A stretch of 64,000 nt of DNA from Gymnopus androsaceus JB14 (Eukaryota; Basidiomycota; Agaricomycetes; Agaricales; Omphalotaceae). Every line of letters begins with the position of its first letter. The first letter of the stretch is position 1. The notes beneath the pieces were generated by a model that had not been told where the DNA came from, ran no database searches, and saw only the letters and a list, made by a program, of their open reading frames with translations. The stretch covers positions 62,001 to 126,000 of the forward strand of contig ML769555.1 of the NCBI GenBank assembly GCA_009733575.1, read 5' to 3'. Both the position numbers and the translations under genes were made by a program. Positions 21,997 through 34,171 of this stretch are shown here, one piece after another.

Positions 21997-23110
21997 CTTT
22001 TCCCAGGTATTGTTTAATTTGTAGCACTTCAATTGATTGGAATAACATCATATACTCTGAAGGCACTATGTGCCTATTAGACCTCTGGCCTTATGCAATT
22101 GCTTTAGGCACTGCCAGCGTTTCAGCCTATATATATCATTATTCATTATTCTCTGTGATTTTATTCTGATATATGCTACTTTCTGAAGATATTGCTGCTA
22201 CACAAAATTTAAGTGAACAATAAATGCTACAGTATATTTAGGTGTATTTCCCTTTTTAAGCATATACTTATGCTGTTTTTCCTGCATCTAGAATGAGCTG
22301 TGCTTCCTTGTTATTGTACTAGCAGTGAAAGCAACATATCCCAGTCACATTACTACATAACCTGCCATTGTTACTGTAATCCTGTTCTTCTTCCAATATG
22401 TTCTCTACAGCTTATTATATTTGCTATTATGTTTGCCATTTTTTATTCACTGGTTTTACATGTTTGCCATTCATTTTTCTCTTTACGGTAGACTTGATTG
22501 AGTGCTTCATGTCAACTAGTTTGTATGTTTGCTGTTTGTTTTGATCTCCATGGCATAATCAACTAAGTGCTCCATGACTTTTAAACATACTAACAATATC
22601 TATTTTATCTGCTGCCTCTTGTTCTCTTTACCAGCAGCTCAGCTTTGCAACACCCATGTATCAGGAAAAATAGTCTGAATCTAGATCATTTTTCCTGATG
22701 ATGTCTCAGCTTACTTCTGGTAACTTACTTATCTTGTGGGTGCAGCTTTGGCAAAGGTGTCAGTGATTCCCTTGGATGCTGTAGCTTCCCATTGCTCATA
22801 GTAAACTGGGCAGCTGCCCATAACATCAAAGTGAGCAGCTGCCCAAGGTTAACATCAAAATAAGCAGCTACTCCTGCAACATGTGACAGATCAGGCAACT
22901 ACCAGGCTAACAGAGTAGTGATTTGTAATCCATCTGGGATCAGTGGGCTACTGCCTGGATAAAATTTGTGTACTTAGGTGCTTGGAAAATAACAGGCCAG
23001 TGGCATGTGATTGATAAATCTGCTTGATCTTAATTCAAGCTCTTTGCTATGTACAATACTCTATGCTACCTCTATCCTACCAAAATTGTAGATAGAGCTT
23101 TTTTATCATG
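21997..23110. other. AT-rich interval, no gene seen
   Basis: No coding content recognised. It holds a 40-base palindrome ATCAGGAAAAATAGTCTG... at about 22660-22700 that resembles the ends of the palindromic element at 35251, and repeated CAGCTGCCCA blocks near 22810-22850 that also occur near 24245. Confidence 0.45.
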
Positions 23111-23153
23111 AATTCAAGATATTCCCACCACCAGTATTGCATGTGTCCCCTGT

Positions 23154-24125
23154 TTACTTCCAAACCACCTCAATGATACAATCCATCCGATAAATGTACT
23201 TGTTAATGTCAGCAATGTCCATTGCATCCCAGACTTCCTGAACTGCAACTTTGAGCTCATGTAGAGATGAAGGATGATGAAGCCAAGCTCTGATGCCCTT
23301 TTTGAGCTCACGCCAAACATATTCAATGGGATTAAGGTCAGGCAAAGATGGAGGATGTGGGAAAATGCCAATGTTATAGTCATTGAGCCATTTCAATGTT
23401 GTTTTGGCTTTGTGACTTGGTGCACCATCCTGTTGAAATGCAATACCATCATTCTCTGACTTCATATCCTCCCAGAAATCCAAAAATTTTGCCTCTAGGA
23501 CCTGCTCTTGGTACCACTGAACATTGATCCCACCTCTCTTCCCTCCTGGATATTCAAGCACTACCAATGGTCCCTTTTTCCCTTTCAAAATGCAAGCCCA
23601 CACCATTACACAAATGGAGGACTGCTTGAAAGTTAATACTAAGTAGTTTTCATCATATTCTTCATTTTTGCAGCATGTAACATAGATACGGCTGTGAGTG
23701 TTGTCAAGGTATACACAACACTCATCCAACCAGATGACTGTGGACCAGTCAACATCCTTTACAAACTCTGCCCACAATTTCCTCTTCATCTTCTGGTCCT
23801 TCTTTAAGTATGGCACCTTCTGAGCAACCCGTCTATGCTATCCCTTGGTCTCCAGATAGCTGTGCACTGCAGTAGCCCCCAGTCTCAGTTCCACCTCATT
23901 TCCAATAGCTCCAAAGGGTTTACAACAGTCCTGCCATGCCTTCCATCAAGTTGATGACCTAAGCATTTGGTTACTTTTGTTGGATGGCCACTGCGTGGTT
24001 GGTTCAAGGTGCTACCTGTCTTCTAAAATTTTTTCCAGATTTTCCTCACAGTGCCAAATGAAATTTTGGCAATTTCTGCAGTGGCGAAAATGGATTTTCC
24101 AGACTGAATGACTTCTACTAGATGA
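23154..24125 (-). pseudogene. Tc1-like transposase (DD34E), interrupted
   Basis: The catalytic part (23154-23816, 220 residues) shows STVIWLDECCVYL (first D), IAFQQDGAPSHKAKTTLKWL (second D) and PPSLPDLNPIEYVWRELKKG (E), with 34 residues between second D and E, the Tc1 spacing. Upstream on the same strand, out of frame or behind stops, are a helix-turn-helix remnant (LVEVIQSGKSIFATAEIAK) and the linker TGSTLNQPRSGHPTKVT. At least two stop codons separate these from the catalytic part. It would cut and paste DNA at TA sites. Matching TIRs were not identified with confidence. Confidence 0.85.
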
Positions 24126-24339
24126 TTTTTCTTTGGAGAATTGTATTGAACACAAGTCATAGGGATATAGATGTATATAGTCTAAAAAATAAACTAAACT
24201 TTCAATGTATTGAAATAGTCACATGGCTATTGGCCTGTTTAGAGGTGGGCAGCTGCCTCACTAAAATATTGGGTGGGCAGAATGCCCCAAAAATATACCT
24301 CTTAGGAACATTATTTTTCTATTCTAACTAGATCATATA

Positions 24340-24755
24340 CAGTGGCGGCGGATGCAGATTCGCCACCTAAATCCGGCTATTTTTTCTCACGGCTCCCCAG
24401 CTCCTTGTACCTCCAGCGAATTGGCTCAAGATGGGCTATTCTCATTGGATTTCTTAGTGTAGAATTTACATAGTGGTACATAAACAAGCTCTATGATTCA
24501 TTACCTTGTTGTGTTGCAGACTTGCAGACAGCTAACAGTGGTGCCACAAAATACTAGGTTTTATTCAATATTTTCTTGGGAATTTGTTGATATTGTACTA
24601 CTAGACTGACTTGTATACTAGATAAACCACCAATTGTACATAGAATAACTATAAATACTTGCTCGTCGTCGACTTCGCTGGAGATACGAGGGACTGGGGC
24701 AGCTGTGAGAAAAAATAGCCGGATTTAGGTGGCGAATCTGCATCCGCCGTCACTG
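24340..24755. mobile_element. TA-flanked MITE with about 52-base TIRs
   Basis: Ends CAGTGGCGGCGGATGCAG and CTGCATCCGCCGTCACTG pair over about 52 bases with two mismatches, flanked by TA (24338-24339, 24756-24757). Inner arms repeat GTACCTCCAGCGAA / CGCTGGAGATACGAGG. Such CAGTG-ended, TA-flanked elements are moved by Tc1/mariner transposases; a Tc1-like gene lies just to the left, but a link is not shown. Confidence 0.85.
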
Positions 24756-24759
24756 TATA

Positions 24760-25560
24760 GTGGTTTCCTGAAGTGCTTATAGTGCAGTTTGAATTACTAG
24801 CTTATGTAATGGGATAACTAAATTCTTTCACAGCACCTGTATAAATATTTAACACCATAGATTAATGTGTATCCAAAATTTCAGGGCCTCTCTTTGAAAG
24901 ACAGGCTATTCTTTCCTGGATGTTTTCATGTTACTCTGTACTCAGTGCTTCCATCATTTTTGAAAACACTGTTGACCATGAAGATGATTCTTCTCTTCCT
25001 CAGCACCAGAATAATGACTGAGTAGTTCCCTTCCTTTGACAAATTCCCATTGCTACAATCACTGCCACTTCTTACACATTCTACTAAGGGGTATCCCTTT
25101 CAGAATAGGTCCTTATTCTACAATTAAAAGGTCTTTACTTGAGCTGACTTTGAGTCTCAGCTTACCCTTGCATAACATAGGACTTTTACACATTTGAAAA
25201 TAAGTAGTCAGTAGTAACGGAATGCAATGCAGTAAGTGAGCTTCCATAGTCTTGCATTGAATTAGAAGCCATGTATATAATATCTCAAGGTACTGAGTGA
25301 CCTAAGGTGCCTCCTGAGCAATTGATGATCATATCAATACAACCAGCATTTTTCTTGTACCGCTCCCTCCAAGATTGCCATGAATGTTGCTTAACCCACT
25401 TTTACTTTTCTTAGTTGCTCTGTATATTGAAACGGCATTAGAGAACAGAAATATGTATAATAAATTGACTTTCCTTTAAGTGCAACTTCTAATAGAGTGA
25501 TTTGCTAGATTTACTGCAGGGAAGATTTGCAGCAATCCAATGTGCAAACTTTTGGTCATC
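24760..25560. other. Interval without recognised content
   Basis: AT-rich; no domain, repeat or element end seen. Confidence 0.4.
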
Positions 25561-25569
25561 ATCATCAGT

Positions 25570-28500
25570 AAACTCAACTTGCCTGTGTATTGAGGCATAA
25601 GAAAGCATGGCTACCATGACATATATCTGACATACCCTTGCCCCACTCTTCTTCCTTCAGGATTCTTGAGTAGAAGAGGAGTGAACACAACCTCTCCTTG
25701 GTCAAGACAATTCTTGAACCACCCAAGAGATTCAATGGCTTTGTTTGGTGTAAGTTGGAACAGTGCCACCAAAGCCTCAAACATACGCTTTTGCAATTCA
25801 TCTGCTATAATCACTTGCACTTTTTCAAGAGAGGCATAGGGAAAACCGCCATTATACTGTTCCCATTCAGTAAATTGGTGAGTTGGTATGAGATTAAGAA
25901 ACAAGTACACACACCTCAATCTTGCTACATAATGAGGTCCTCAAGGGTCCTCAATGCTGACATGTATATGAAAGGGCATGGGGATTCTGCCACAGCAAAA
26001 GAGTGGCTTCAGTAGTTTCCCAGCATCTATGCAGGCTTGCACAAAAGTGAAAGAAACAATAAATAGCTCCAGAGCTAATGCTTTGGTATTCTGAAGTGGA
26101 GATCCAGGGATTGTCTTCATGAACCAATATCCTTTTGAGGGAGTGGTGTCATCAAATTCTCCCCCATGCTCCTACAAGGGTTCTAAGTACATTAACATGG
26201 CAAGAAAATGGCAAAGAAATTACTTTAATGGTTTGGTTCAGATCAATCTGAATCTCCAGGTCAATTCCAGAGTCGAGATAGAAATGAATCCCTCGGAAAA
26301 TATCTTGAAAATTGGCTGCATCACTTTGTACTGTGGCCGTCATCAATGAAAGCAATCAAGTGTCACAGCAAGTAGACACTGCGATGTAGGCGGTAATTAA
26401 GCCCACAAGGCTTTTTGATCCGTGGACCAAAAATGCAACATTTTTGGGTCTCATAGGTACTAATAGCATAATGTGTGTAGAACTGCCTGGCACTGTGACA
26501 GCTTGCAAACATTGTATCTCGCACTGCAACCACTTGTTTTTAATTCAAATCTTCAAGACTGAGCCTTGACATGGATGGGAAGTACACTTTCTTGAACCTA
26601 TCAAATGTAGCCAGGTTCTAGGAATATATACTGGGTAGGTATATCATCCTTGTAGTCACCAGTGTAACTAACAGTAGTCTTAGACATTCACAGTGAAATT
26701 ATGTATATTTCTGTTACTTTCATTCATGGTTGCAGCTCAAATTATAGGTAGTCTTAAGATGGAGGCCACAGACAATAAAAAACCAGTAACAAATTCATGT
26801 TTAACTTACTTGTCACAAATCCTTATTGAAAAAAGTATACTATTGATGGCCATCTAAAAAGGAATTGAATGAGATGATTGAAGCATGTTGTTTCTTAACT
26901 GCCTTTGATAATGGGCTGATCAGTTCTTCCAGCCATTCTTGTTGCCCTAACATTGCTGTATTGGTAATAAATTGGAATAAGGTGACCTCAGTGAGTACAT
27001 CAATTAGTTCTTTCTTCATCAAAGTTCAACTTGTAACAGGAAAGTATCCCTAACTTGGTTTTCATTGCTTGTCATGATATACCACCAAGGACTAAGCTTG
27101 CCTTGAACTACTTCCCAGGAAAAAGAAAACCATGGATACCCTATGTGAGGGACTGCTTCTGTGGTCAGCAAAATGCCACAAGGTTATATAAAATCTAGCT
27201 ATATAATGCATGATAGAGTATCTAGGAAAATTGTTTTGTATACTACACTTTGGCTATCCAAAAAGGATGTCATGTATATATTCAAGGTCTAGATTAGAAA
27301 TGCCTTCAAAAGTGTCTTACACTTTGCATAAAATCTTAATTGACTAACCTTCCATCAGTTGCTATGAAGTGTTTCTTGATATCACTGCAACAATCAACTT
27401 ATTATTTTGACTGTTAGTTTTGGATTTTTGGATCAATAATGTAAGAAGAATGAGCACAGGAACATATTTTGCTACTTTATCAAATCTGTATTTTCTTCAT
27501 TGCATCTGAGATTACATTAATCTGTCTGCCCTAAAAGAAAGCATATATGAATATGTAGAAAGTATTGTTAAATGCATGCTTAACAGATGATACACAGTCC
27601 ATCCTGAATGACCTGCAATTACATCAAAAACATATTATTAAAAGCATGCTTAACTGAGTACACAGTCTATCTTGGACAACCTGCTATTGCATAGAACTCT
27701 TTTATCTGTGAAGATGGGACACTCTTAAATCATTCTTGGTTTAACTCTATGTTTAATGCTGTTATAGGTAAAGAATTTGGAGGGCACTCCTGCCAAGCTA
27801 GAGATGCTATATTTTATGCCAGCTTTGCACTAGTAGAAACCATTATCATGGCTCTTGGTCAGTGGTCTTCCACAGTTTGGAAGATTTACATTAGAGACTT
27901 GCATTCTCCATCCATTCTCCACTCTTGTGCACCTGCGGCTTTGTCAAGCTCCATGAGTTCCAGGCTTGCTTAACAAAATCCCATATTGCTGCCTTCACCA
28001 TATTCTTACCTAAGGCTGGCTCCAGTTGCAACTCTGCTGCCTCCGTGAGTGTAGCACTAGCCATGGTTGTGACCACTGTGTGATTCCATACCACTTACCC
28101 CCACTTCTCACCAAGATACAATAAGTATCATTGCCATGCAGACCGGGTTCATTTTCTTCTCCAAAGACTTTTGCAGTTTCCTCACTGACTGAAGAGTATT
28201 TAGTGAAATTGTTGATCTTGGACTGTTCAGTAAGCCTCCGAAAGGTTCTTCGTAAGTGACCCTTGAATAATATCAGGTCTTAAAATCATCAGGTATCAAG
28301 TGTGAAGACATATTGTCCAATTGACTCTCTATTGTTTAGGCAATGCTTTAAAAGCTCCCTGCTTGATGTTACTGTCATATGCCCAACTGTGTTTTGTCCG
28401 CTTCTGAAGTGTGTTTGGTGTGGAGAACCTGAACGGCAACAAGTTTGCAGCCATCAATTGCTCAATGGTCTCCTGGACAACAGCAGTAAGGTTGATTTGA
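25570..28500 (-). pseudogene. Unrecognised decayed multi-exon gene
   Basis: Several minus-strand segments have protein-like composition and follow one another: ETIEQLMAANLLPFRFSTPN (about 28470), LTEQSKINNFTKYSSVSEET then NEPGLHGNDTYCILV (28230-28110), LGKNMVKAAIWDFVKQAWNS (about 27990), a short frame at 26840-27022, VQSDAANFQDIFRGIHFYLD and EIQIDLNQTIKVISLPF (26335-26200), and the best-preserved block QYNGGFPYASLEKVQVIIAD with LFQLTPNKAIESLGWF (25860-25700). Stops and shifts separate them. I do not recognise the family. It could be one gene or several fragments; no transposase or RT motif is visible. Confidence 0.35.
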
Positions 28501-28545
28501 GGATGATGATTGGTGGAGGAAGAAGCCCCAGGATTGGCTGAGATA

Positions 28546-29207
28546 CAGAGGCAGCCAAAAGATATTCCCCACCTTAATATGGAAAATTGTTCCCACAGCT
28601 AGCTGGTCTCCTTGTATATTCTGAAATCTGACTGAATACAATTCTAGAAACTGTTTCTATTATATATAATGTATATATTGTAGCCCACTGAAGTAGAGCC
28701 AAGATAACATACTGTACCATTTTGATCACTTCGTTGGTCACAGGTCACAGGGGCCCCCAACAAAACAAAATATCACGGTTTGTCCCGTGTCACAGTGGCC
28801 AGTGACGAAATTTTTTCGATGTTTGCGGGCGCCCTTTGGGCACCTGACCTAATTCGGCAAAAAAATTCTGTAAAATTTTTGTTTCGTCACAGGTCCTACC
28901 AATCCCAAACGAAATCTAAATTTGTTGGGTTGGTCACAGGTCACACCCCCAAACAAAGTGCTTGAAATAGTACAGTATTGAAAATTTGCACTTACAAGTT
29001 GTGATGTGGTTATTATGACATACTTATTGTGTTGGTTCATCACCCTCAAGCTGCTTAGATGTCTCAAAATAAGAATTTACTGTTAAACCATTTTTTTTTT
29101 GTTCCTTTCAATTAAACTTCAAAAGGTATAGGAAGGTATGGGGAGGCCAGCTATCTGTGGGAATAATTTTCTATATTAAGGTGGGAAATATCTTTTGGCC
29201 ACCTCTG
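28546..29207. mobile_element. TA-flanked MITE with a nested second MITE
   Basis: Ends CAGAGGCAGCCAAAAGATATT and AATATCTTTTGGCCACCTCTG pair over about 60 bases (through TTCCCACAGCTAGCTGG), flanked by TA at 28544-28545 and 29208-29209. A second inverted pair TACTGTACCATTT / AAATAGTACAGTA (28710-28975) encloses repeats of GGTCACAGGTCACA, probably a nested element. A 38-base stretch ending CCCACTGAAGTAG occurs at about 28660 and again at about 29212. Confidence 0.75.
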
Positions 29208-29209
29208 TA

Positions 29210-30120
29210 TATATAATGTATACATTGTGGCCCACTGAAGTAGTTATACCCATATACCAGTTTTTCTCACTTGTGGGTTTTATGAGAATCTGCATTACAC
29301 AGGGCAAGAATATACTCTGTGTAATCATTCCAGTCTGCCTGAATATATAACTAGTTAGATAGTCCAGGGGCCTAGTCTGGAATTCATAGGGCTAGGACCT
29401 CTGGCACTCTGGATTCCATATCCCATTAGTATTGGCTACCAAATAGGTATTGATAGCTGTGGCAATGACTGTCTCACCTAGATAGGACAACCAACCTCTA
29501 CTGATTCCATCAACATTGATGTGACACTGTCACATATGATGAATTAAACTTTTCCAAATGCTAGCAATAGTGAAACTCTCATCTACATCTACCAACCTAT
29601 CTGTACTGATACTCCGACCATCAAGTCTCATGTGACAGTGTCACATATACTATGAATTAAAGTTTTGATTATTATGGTGATGGATTCCAGGAGGAGACCT
29701 AGAAATAAGATATAGAGTATATACAGTGTGACAGTGTGACATATGTCACACTGGAAAATCAACTGTTAGACTCTATAATTCGGCAAAAAATCATGAAAAA
29801 TAGTGAAAATATTCAGGTGATGGGTTTGCAGTCTGTGCATGACTTTTTGTTCTACTATTAATGGTTACTATTCAAGCCAGTTAAAGAGCTACAGTGGGTA
29901 TGGCACCTGTTAATAGTTTGAGTGACACCTCTCCAAATGTTATGATATCATGTCACAACTTATGTGACATGTTAACGGTAATAGACATAATGTGAAATAT
30001 GATCTGGATAGCATCAGGTTGATGTGATATAGTCACAGCTATGTCACATTCCTTTGAACAAGACACCTGACCATTGCCATATTCATACACCTTAACATAG
30101 CAAGTGTGACACATGTCACA
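29210..30120. repeat. Interval with recurrent TGTGACA/TGTCACA palindromes
   Basis: No gene. Palindromes of the form TGTGACA-n-TGTCACA occur near 29521, 29630, 29735 and 30103, and again at 31190 and 44915 next to the satellite arrays. Confidence 0.5.
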
Positions 30121-30490
30121 CTATAAATACAGTATGGAATCCAGAGTACAGTATGGAATCAATTGACTATTAAATATAGTACACTATGGAATCCAGAGTA
30201 CAGTATGGAATCCAGAGTACAGTATGGAATCCATTCACTAGTAAATATAGTACACTGTGGAATCCAGAGTATGGTATGGATTCCATGGACTAGTAAATAT
30301 AGTACAGTATGGAATCCATTGACCATTAAATAAAGTACACTGTGGAATCCATTGACCATTAAATATAGTACACTATGGGATCCAGAGTACAGTATGGAAT
30401 CCACTGACTATTAAATATAGTATGCTATGGAATCCAGAGTACAGTGGAATCCATGAACTATTGAATATAGTACACAATGAAATCCAGAGT
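30121..30490. repeat. Satellite array, variant 1
   Basis: Tandem copies of about 36-70 bases built from TATGGAATCCAGAGTACAG and GACTATTAAATATAGTACAC. Related in sequence to the array at 31200. The small open frames through it are translations of the repeat. Confidence 0.85.
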
Positions 30491-30499
30491 CATTCCAGT

Positions 30500-31088
30500 A
30501 GTGATGTGCCGGCTGGGGCCCGGCTCACAAGCCCCGGCTACAGCTCAGATAGCCCCGGCCAGGGCTCATGAAAATCTTGAGCTGGGCCCTACAAGACGGC
30601 TGGGGCTCGGCTAGGGCTCGGTTCAGGCTCAGGCCCCGGCTCAATGTACATGGGCAGATTCTCCATGTTTGGTCAAGAAAAATATTATTTTCCAAATGTA
30701 GTATACTACTAAATGCAAAATACACTGTGTACACCAAGTATAAACTTAGATAGACTGAAGAATTGCAACAGGCTAACACATACTTAATGTTTACATGGTT
30801 TATATACTCTTTACACTGCTTACAGCAACATAATATAGCATCTCCTTCCTTTGAATGATGTCCTTAATGTGGTAAAAGTTTAGTATTTGTAAAATTAAGT
30901 TCAAATTTGAACAAAAATCCTGCATTCAGTGATCGAAATCAAGCACCCTGAGCCCCGGCCTAAGACCCTGGCTCAGGGCTTTCAAAAATCTGAGCCGGGC
31001 CTTGAGCCCTCTTGAACCCTAGAGACGGCTCCGGCCAGGCCCGGCCCAGAGGGCTCAAGGGCTCTGAGCCCTAGCCGGCACATCACTA
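30500..31088. mobile_element. hAT-like MITE in satellite
   Basis: Ends TAGTGATGTGCCGGC and GCCGGCACATCACTA are perfect inverted repeats, flanked by an exact 8-base duplication CATTCCAG (30492-30499, 31089-31096). Subterminal regions are rich in GGCTCGGGCC-like motifs in inverted orientation. No coding capacity. Confidence 0.92.
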
Positions 31089-31093
31089 CATTC

Positions 31094-32160
31094 CAGGCTG
31101 CCCCAATTTATATCTTCTTAGTTAGACCAAAGTGTAACAATCCACTATCTAATATGAAGTAAATCCACAGGAAATCCAGGGCCCTGGATTGACAGATGTC
31201 ACACTATATGGAATCCATGGACTACAAAATATTGTAGTCTATGGAGTCCATGGTCTGTGGAATCCACAGACTGCAAAATGTAGTAATCTATGGAATCCAT
31301 GGTCTCTGGAATCCATGGACTACAAAATATACTAGTCTATGGAATCCATGGACTACAAAATATACTAGTCTACGGAATCCATGGTCTGTGGAATCCATGG
31401 TCTATGGAATCCATGAACTACAAAATATACTAGTCTATGGAATCCATGGTCTGTGGAATCCATGGACTACAAAATAAAGTAGTCTATGGAATCCATGGTC
31501 TGTGGAATCCATGGACTACAAAATATACTAGTCTATGGAATCCTGGACTACAAAATATACTAGTCTATGGAATCCATGAACTACAAAATATACTAGTCTA
31601 TGGAATCCATGGTCTGTGGAATCCATGGACTACAAAATAAAGTAGTCTATGGAATCCATGGTCTGTGGAATCCATGGACTACAAAATATACTAGTCTATG
31701 GAATCCTGGACTACAAAATATACTAGTCTATGGAATCCATGAACTACTAAATATACTAGTCTATGGAATCCATGGTCTGTGGAATCCATGGACTACAAAA
31801 TAAAGTAGTCTATGGAATCCATGGTCTGTGAAATCCACACACTACAAAATGTAGTAGTCTATGGAATCCATGGTCTGTAGAATCTATGGACTACAAAATA
31901 TAGTAGTCTATGGAATCCATGGTCTGTGGAATCCACGGACTACAAAATGTAGTTGTCTATGGAATCCATGGTCTGTGGAATTCATGGACTACAAAATGTT
32001 GTAGTCTATGGAATCCATGTAGTAGTGTGTGGAATCTATGGACTAGAAATTATCATAGTCTTGGAATCCATGAACTACTAAATGTTATAGTCTATGGAAT
32101 CCATGGACTACAAAATATTGTAGTGTATGGAATCCATGTAGTAGTGTATGAATAAGCTCT
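31094..32160 (+). repeat. Satellite array with unique leader, left arm of a distant inverted repeat
   Basis: Starts with a non-repetitive leader CAGGCTGCCCCAATTTATA... of about 100 bases, then AGGGCCCTGGATT and a long array of units such as TATGGAATCCATGGTCTGTG and ACTACAAAATATACTAGTC. Leader and first units recur inverted and nearly identical at 44500-45053. Confidence 0.88.
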
Positions 32161-32319
32161 CTGTCCCTTTCTGAATATTATTGCTCTGTCCCACTCAGGA
32201 AACCAAGCACCTGAGAAAAACCCAATCTAGGGCTCCTTCACTGGTTCCATTGTATATATGCACCTGCAGGTACTTATTCTAAATTTTTACGATGCAATGA
32301 GTATTTTAGGGTGTATTAA

Positions 32320-33600
32320 ATGACTAATCTAAGTACCACCACTGTACCGGAATTGGTAGTGATTTTCATCATCAGATTGAATGGTACCATTTAATTTTAC
32401 TCAAAAATATGTTCATCTCAAGTGAGCAGAGTCCTTTCAGCCATCTAAAATGACTGGAAATATCTCACAAGCATTGAATATTCTCAGGTGTAGGAAAGGT
32501 CCCATGTAAGTACCACCATACTAGAATCAGTAGTAATTTCTACCATCAGATTGAATAGTATTACTTACTCCTTCTCCCAAATTCATTCATCTTGAGTGAG
32601 TGGAGGTGTTTCAACTCTCTGAAATGACAGGAAATTTGTCAGATGCATTGAATATTTTGGGATGTAGTAAATGACCCATGTAAGTACCACCACTTACTGG
32701 AGTCCAGTGTTCTACCAAAGGCCTAAGCCTTAAGTACATAGGCCTTAAGTTAAGGCCTTATGTTAAGGCTTCAGGATTTTCCTCGGATCCCTTAAGGCCT
32801 TAACAAAGGCTTAAGTGGCTGTGTCCCAAGCCAAAAGGGAAATATGTAGGAATATTCAATAAAGTCTCTTTTTTCTACCTTTTACTTGATATTCCCATAA
32901 TCAATCAATAATCCAGAAGGATACTTAGTTGATGAAGTGCAGAGTTTATGGAGACACTGGTGTTGCACTGGGCTGTTGAAGGTGCTAACAAGATTGGCAA
33001 TAATGAAGAATAAATTATAAATTATAATGTAGAAGTATTTTGTATAACACAAAATTTCATTACTTTCCTGTGCACTGGCCTGACATGGTCAGTTTAAAAA
33101 TAATAAAAAATCAATTATCAACCTAAGGCTTAATTAAGGCCTTAAATTAAGGCCTTAAATGGGCTTAAGCCCTAAAGATTTTGAGATTGTTATTTAAGGG
33201 CTTATGGTAGAACACTGCTGGAGTCAGTAGTGATTTTCATTGTCAGATTGAATGGTACTCTTTATTTTTACTCCAAAATATGTGCATGTTGAGTGAACAG
33301 AGTCCTTTCAACTGTCTGACATGACTGGAAATATTTCATAAGTATGGAATATTCTGGGGTGTAGGAAATGACCTGTCTAAGTACCGCCGCCATACTGGTA
33401 TCAGTAGTGATTTCTATCATCAGATTGAATGGTGTCACCTAGTCTTGCTTCTAAATACATTCATTCTGGGTGATTAGAAGCTTTTCAACTATCTGAAATG
33501 AGTAGAATCTTTGGGTGCATTGAATCTTTTAAGATGTAGTAAATGACCCATGGAACCAGTAGCAATTTTCATTGTCAGATTGAATTGAACCCCTGCACTA
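32320..33600 (+). repeat. Satellite with a monomer of about 185 bases
   Basis: About five diverged monomers with shared blocks GTACCACCAC, CAGATTGAATGGTA, ATTCATCTTGAGTGAG, TTTCAACTNTCTGAAATGA and AAATGACCCATG. A hAT-like MITE interrupts it at 32705-33217. Confidence 0.75.
32705..33217. mobile_element. hAT-like MITE in 185-base satellite
   Basis: Ends CAGTGTTCTACCAAAGG and the inverted ATGGTAGAACACTG, with an exact 8-base duplication CTGGAGTC (32697-32704, 33218-33225). Subterminal repeats of TTAAGGCCTTAA. No coding capacity. Confidence 0.9.
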
Positions 33601-33890
33601 CAAACTATAGTAGCACATGGATTCCATGAACTACTATAGTTCATAGTGTATGGAATCCATACACCACTATGCTGTATCTATTAGTCTGTGGCTACTTCAT
33701 TGTGTAGTCCATGGATTCCATAGACAACTACATTTTGTAGTCCATGGATTCCACAGACCATGGATTCCATAGACAACTATATTTTGTAGTCCATGGATTC
33801 CACAAACCATGGATTCCATAGACAACTACATTTTGTAGTCCGTGGATTCCACAGACCATGGATTCCATCAACTACTATATTTTGTACAGG
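33590..33890 (-). repeat. Satellite block, inverted orientation
   Basis: Copies of TTTGTAGTCCATGGATTCCA and CAGACCATGGATTCCATAG, the reverse complement of the 31.2 kb satellite. It ends at about 33890, just upstream of the DIRS-like element. Confidence 0.85.
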
Positions 33891-34171
33891 CTTTGGAGGA
33901 CCGTGGGAACAACGAAGCCGCGTTTTTGTTATATTGTGTTAGGTCACATGGAACCAGCTTTTCTCATCCTTCATCTTCAACACTCACCATCTCCACCTCA
34001 TATTCCCTTCCCTCCAAATAAACTACCAAATTCTGTTTATTATACCTATATCTTCTTTTGCTGAGCTTTTCTCGTAATCGCTCAGTCTCCTTCTCGCAAA
34101 TTCCTGCTTTGAACTCCACTGTTGCTCTTCCATGTGCACTCCTTTAGATTTGCTTTTGATTCATTTTTCTG

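Noticed and set aside
31241..32155. Open frames rich in ESMVCGIHGLWNPW-like repeats
   Set aside because: They are translations of the satellite; every unit gives the same peptide and no start or domain context supports them.
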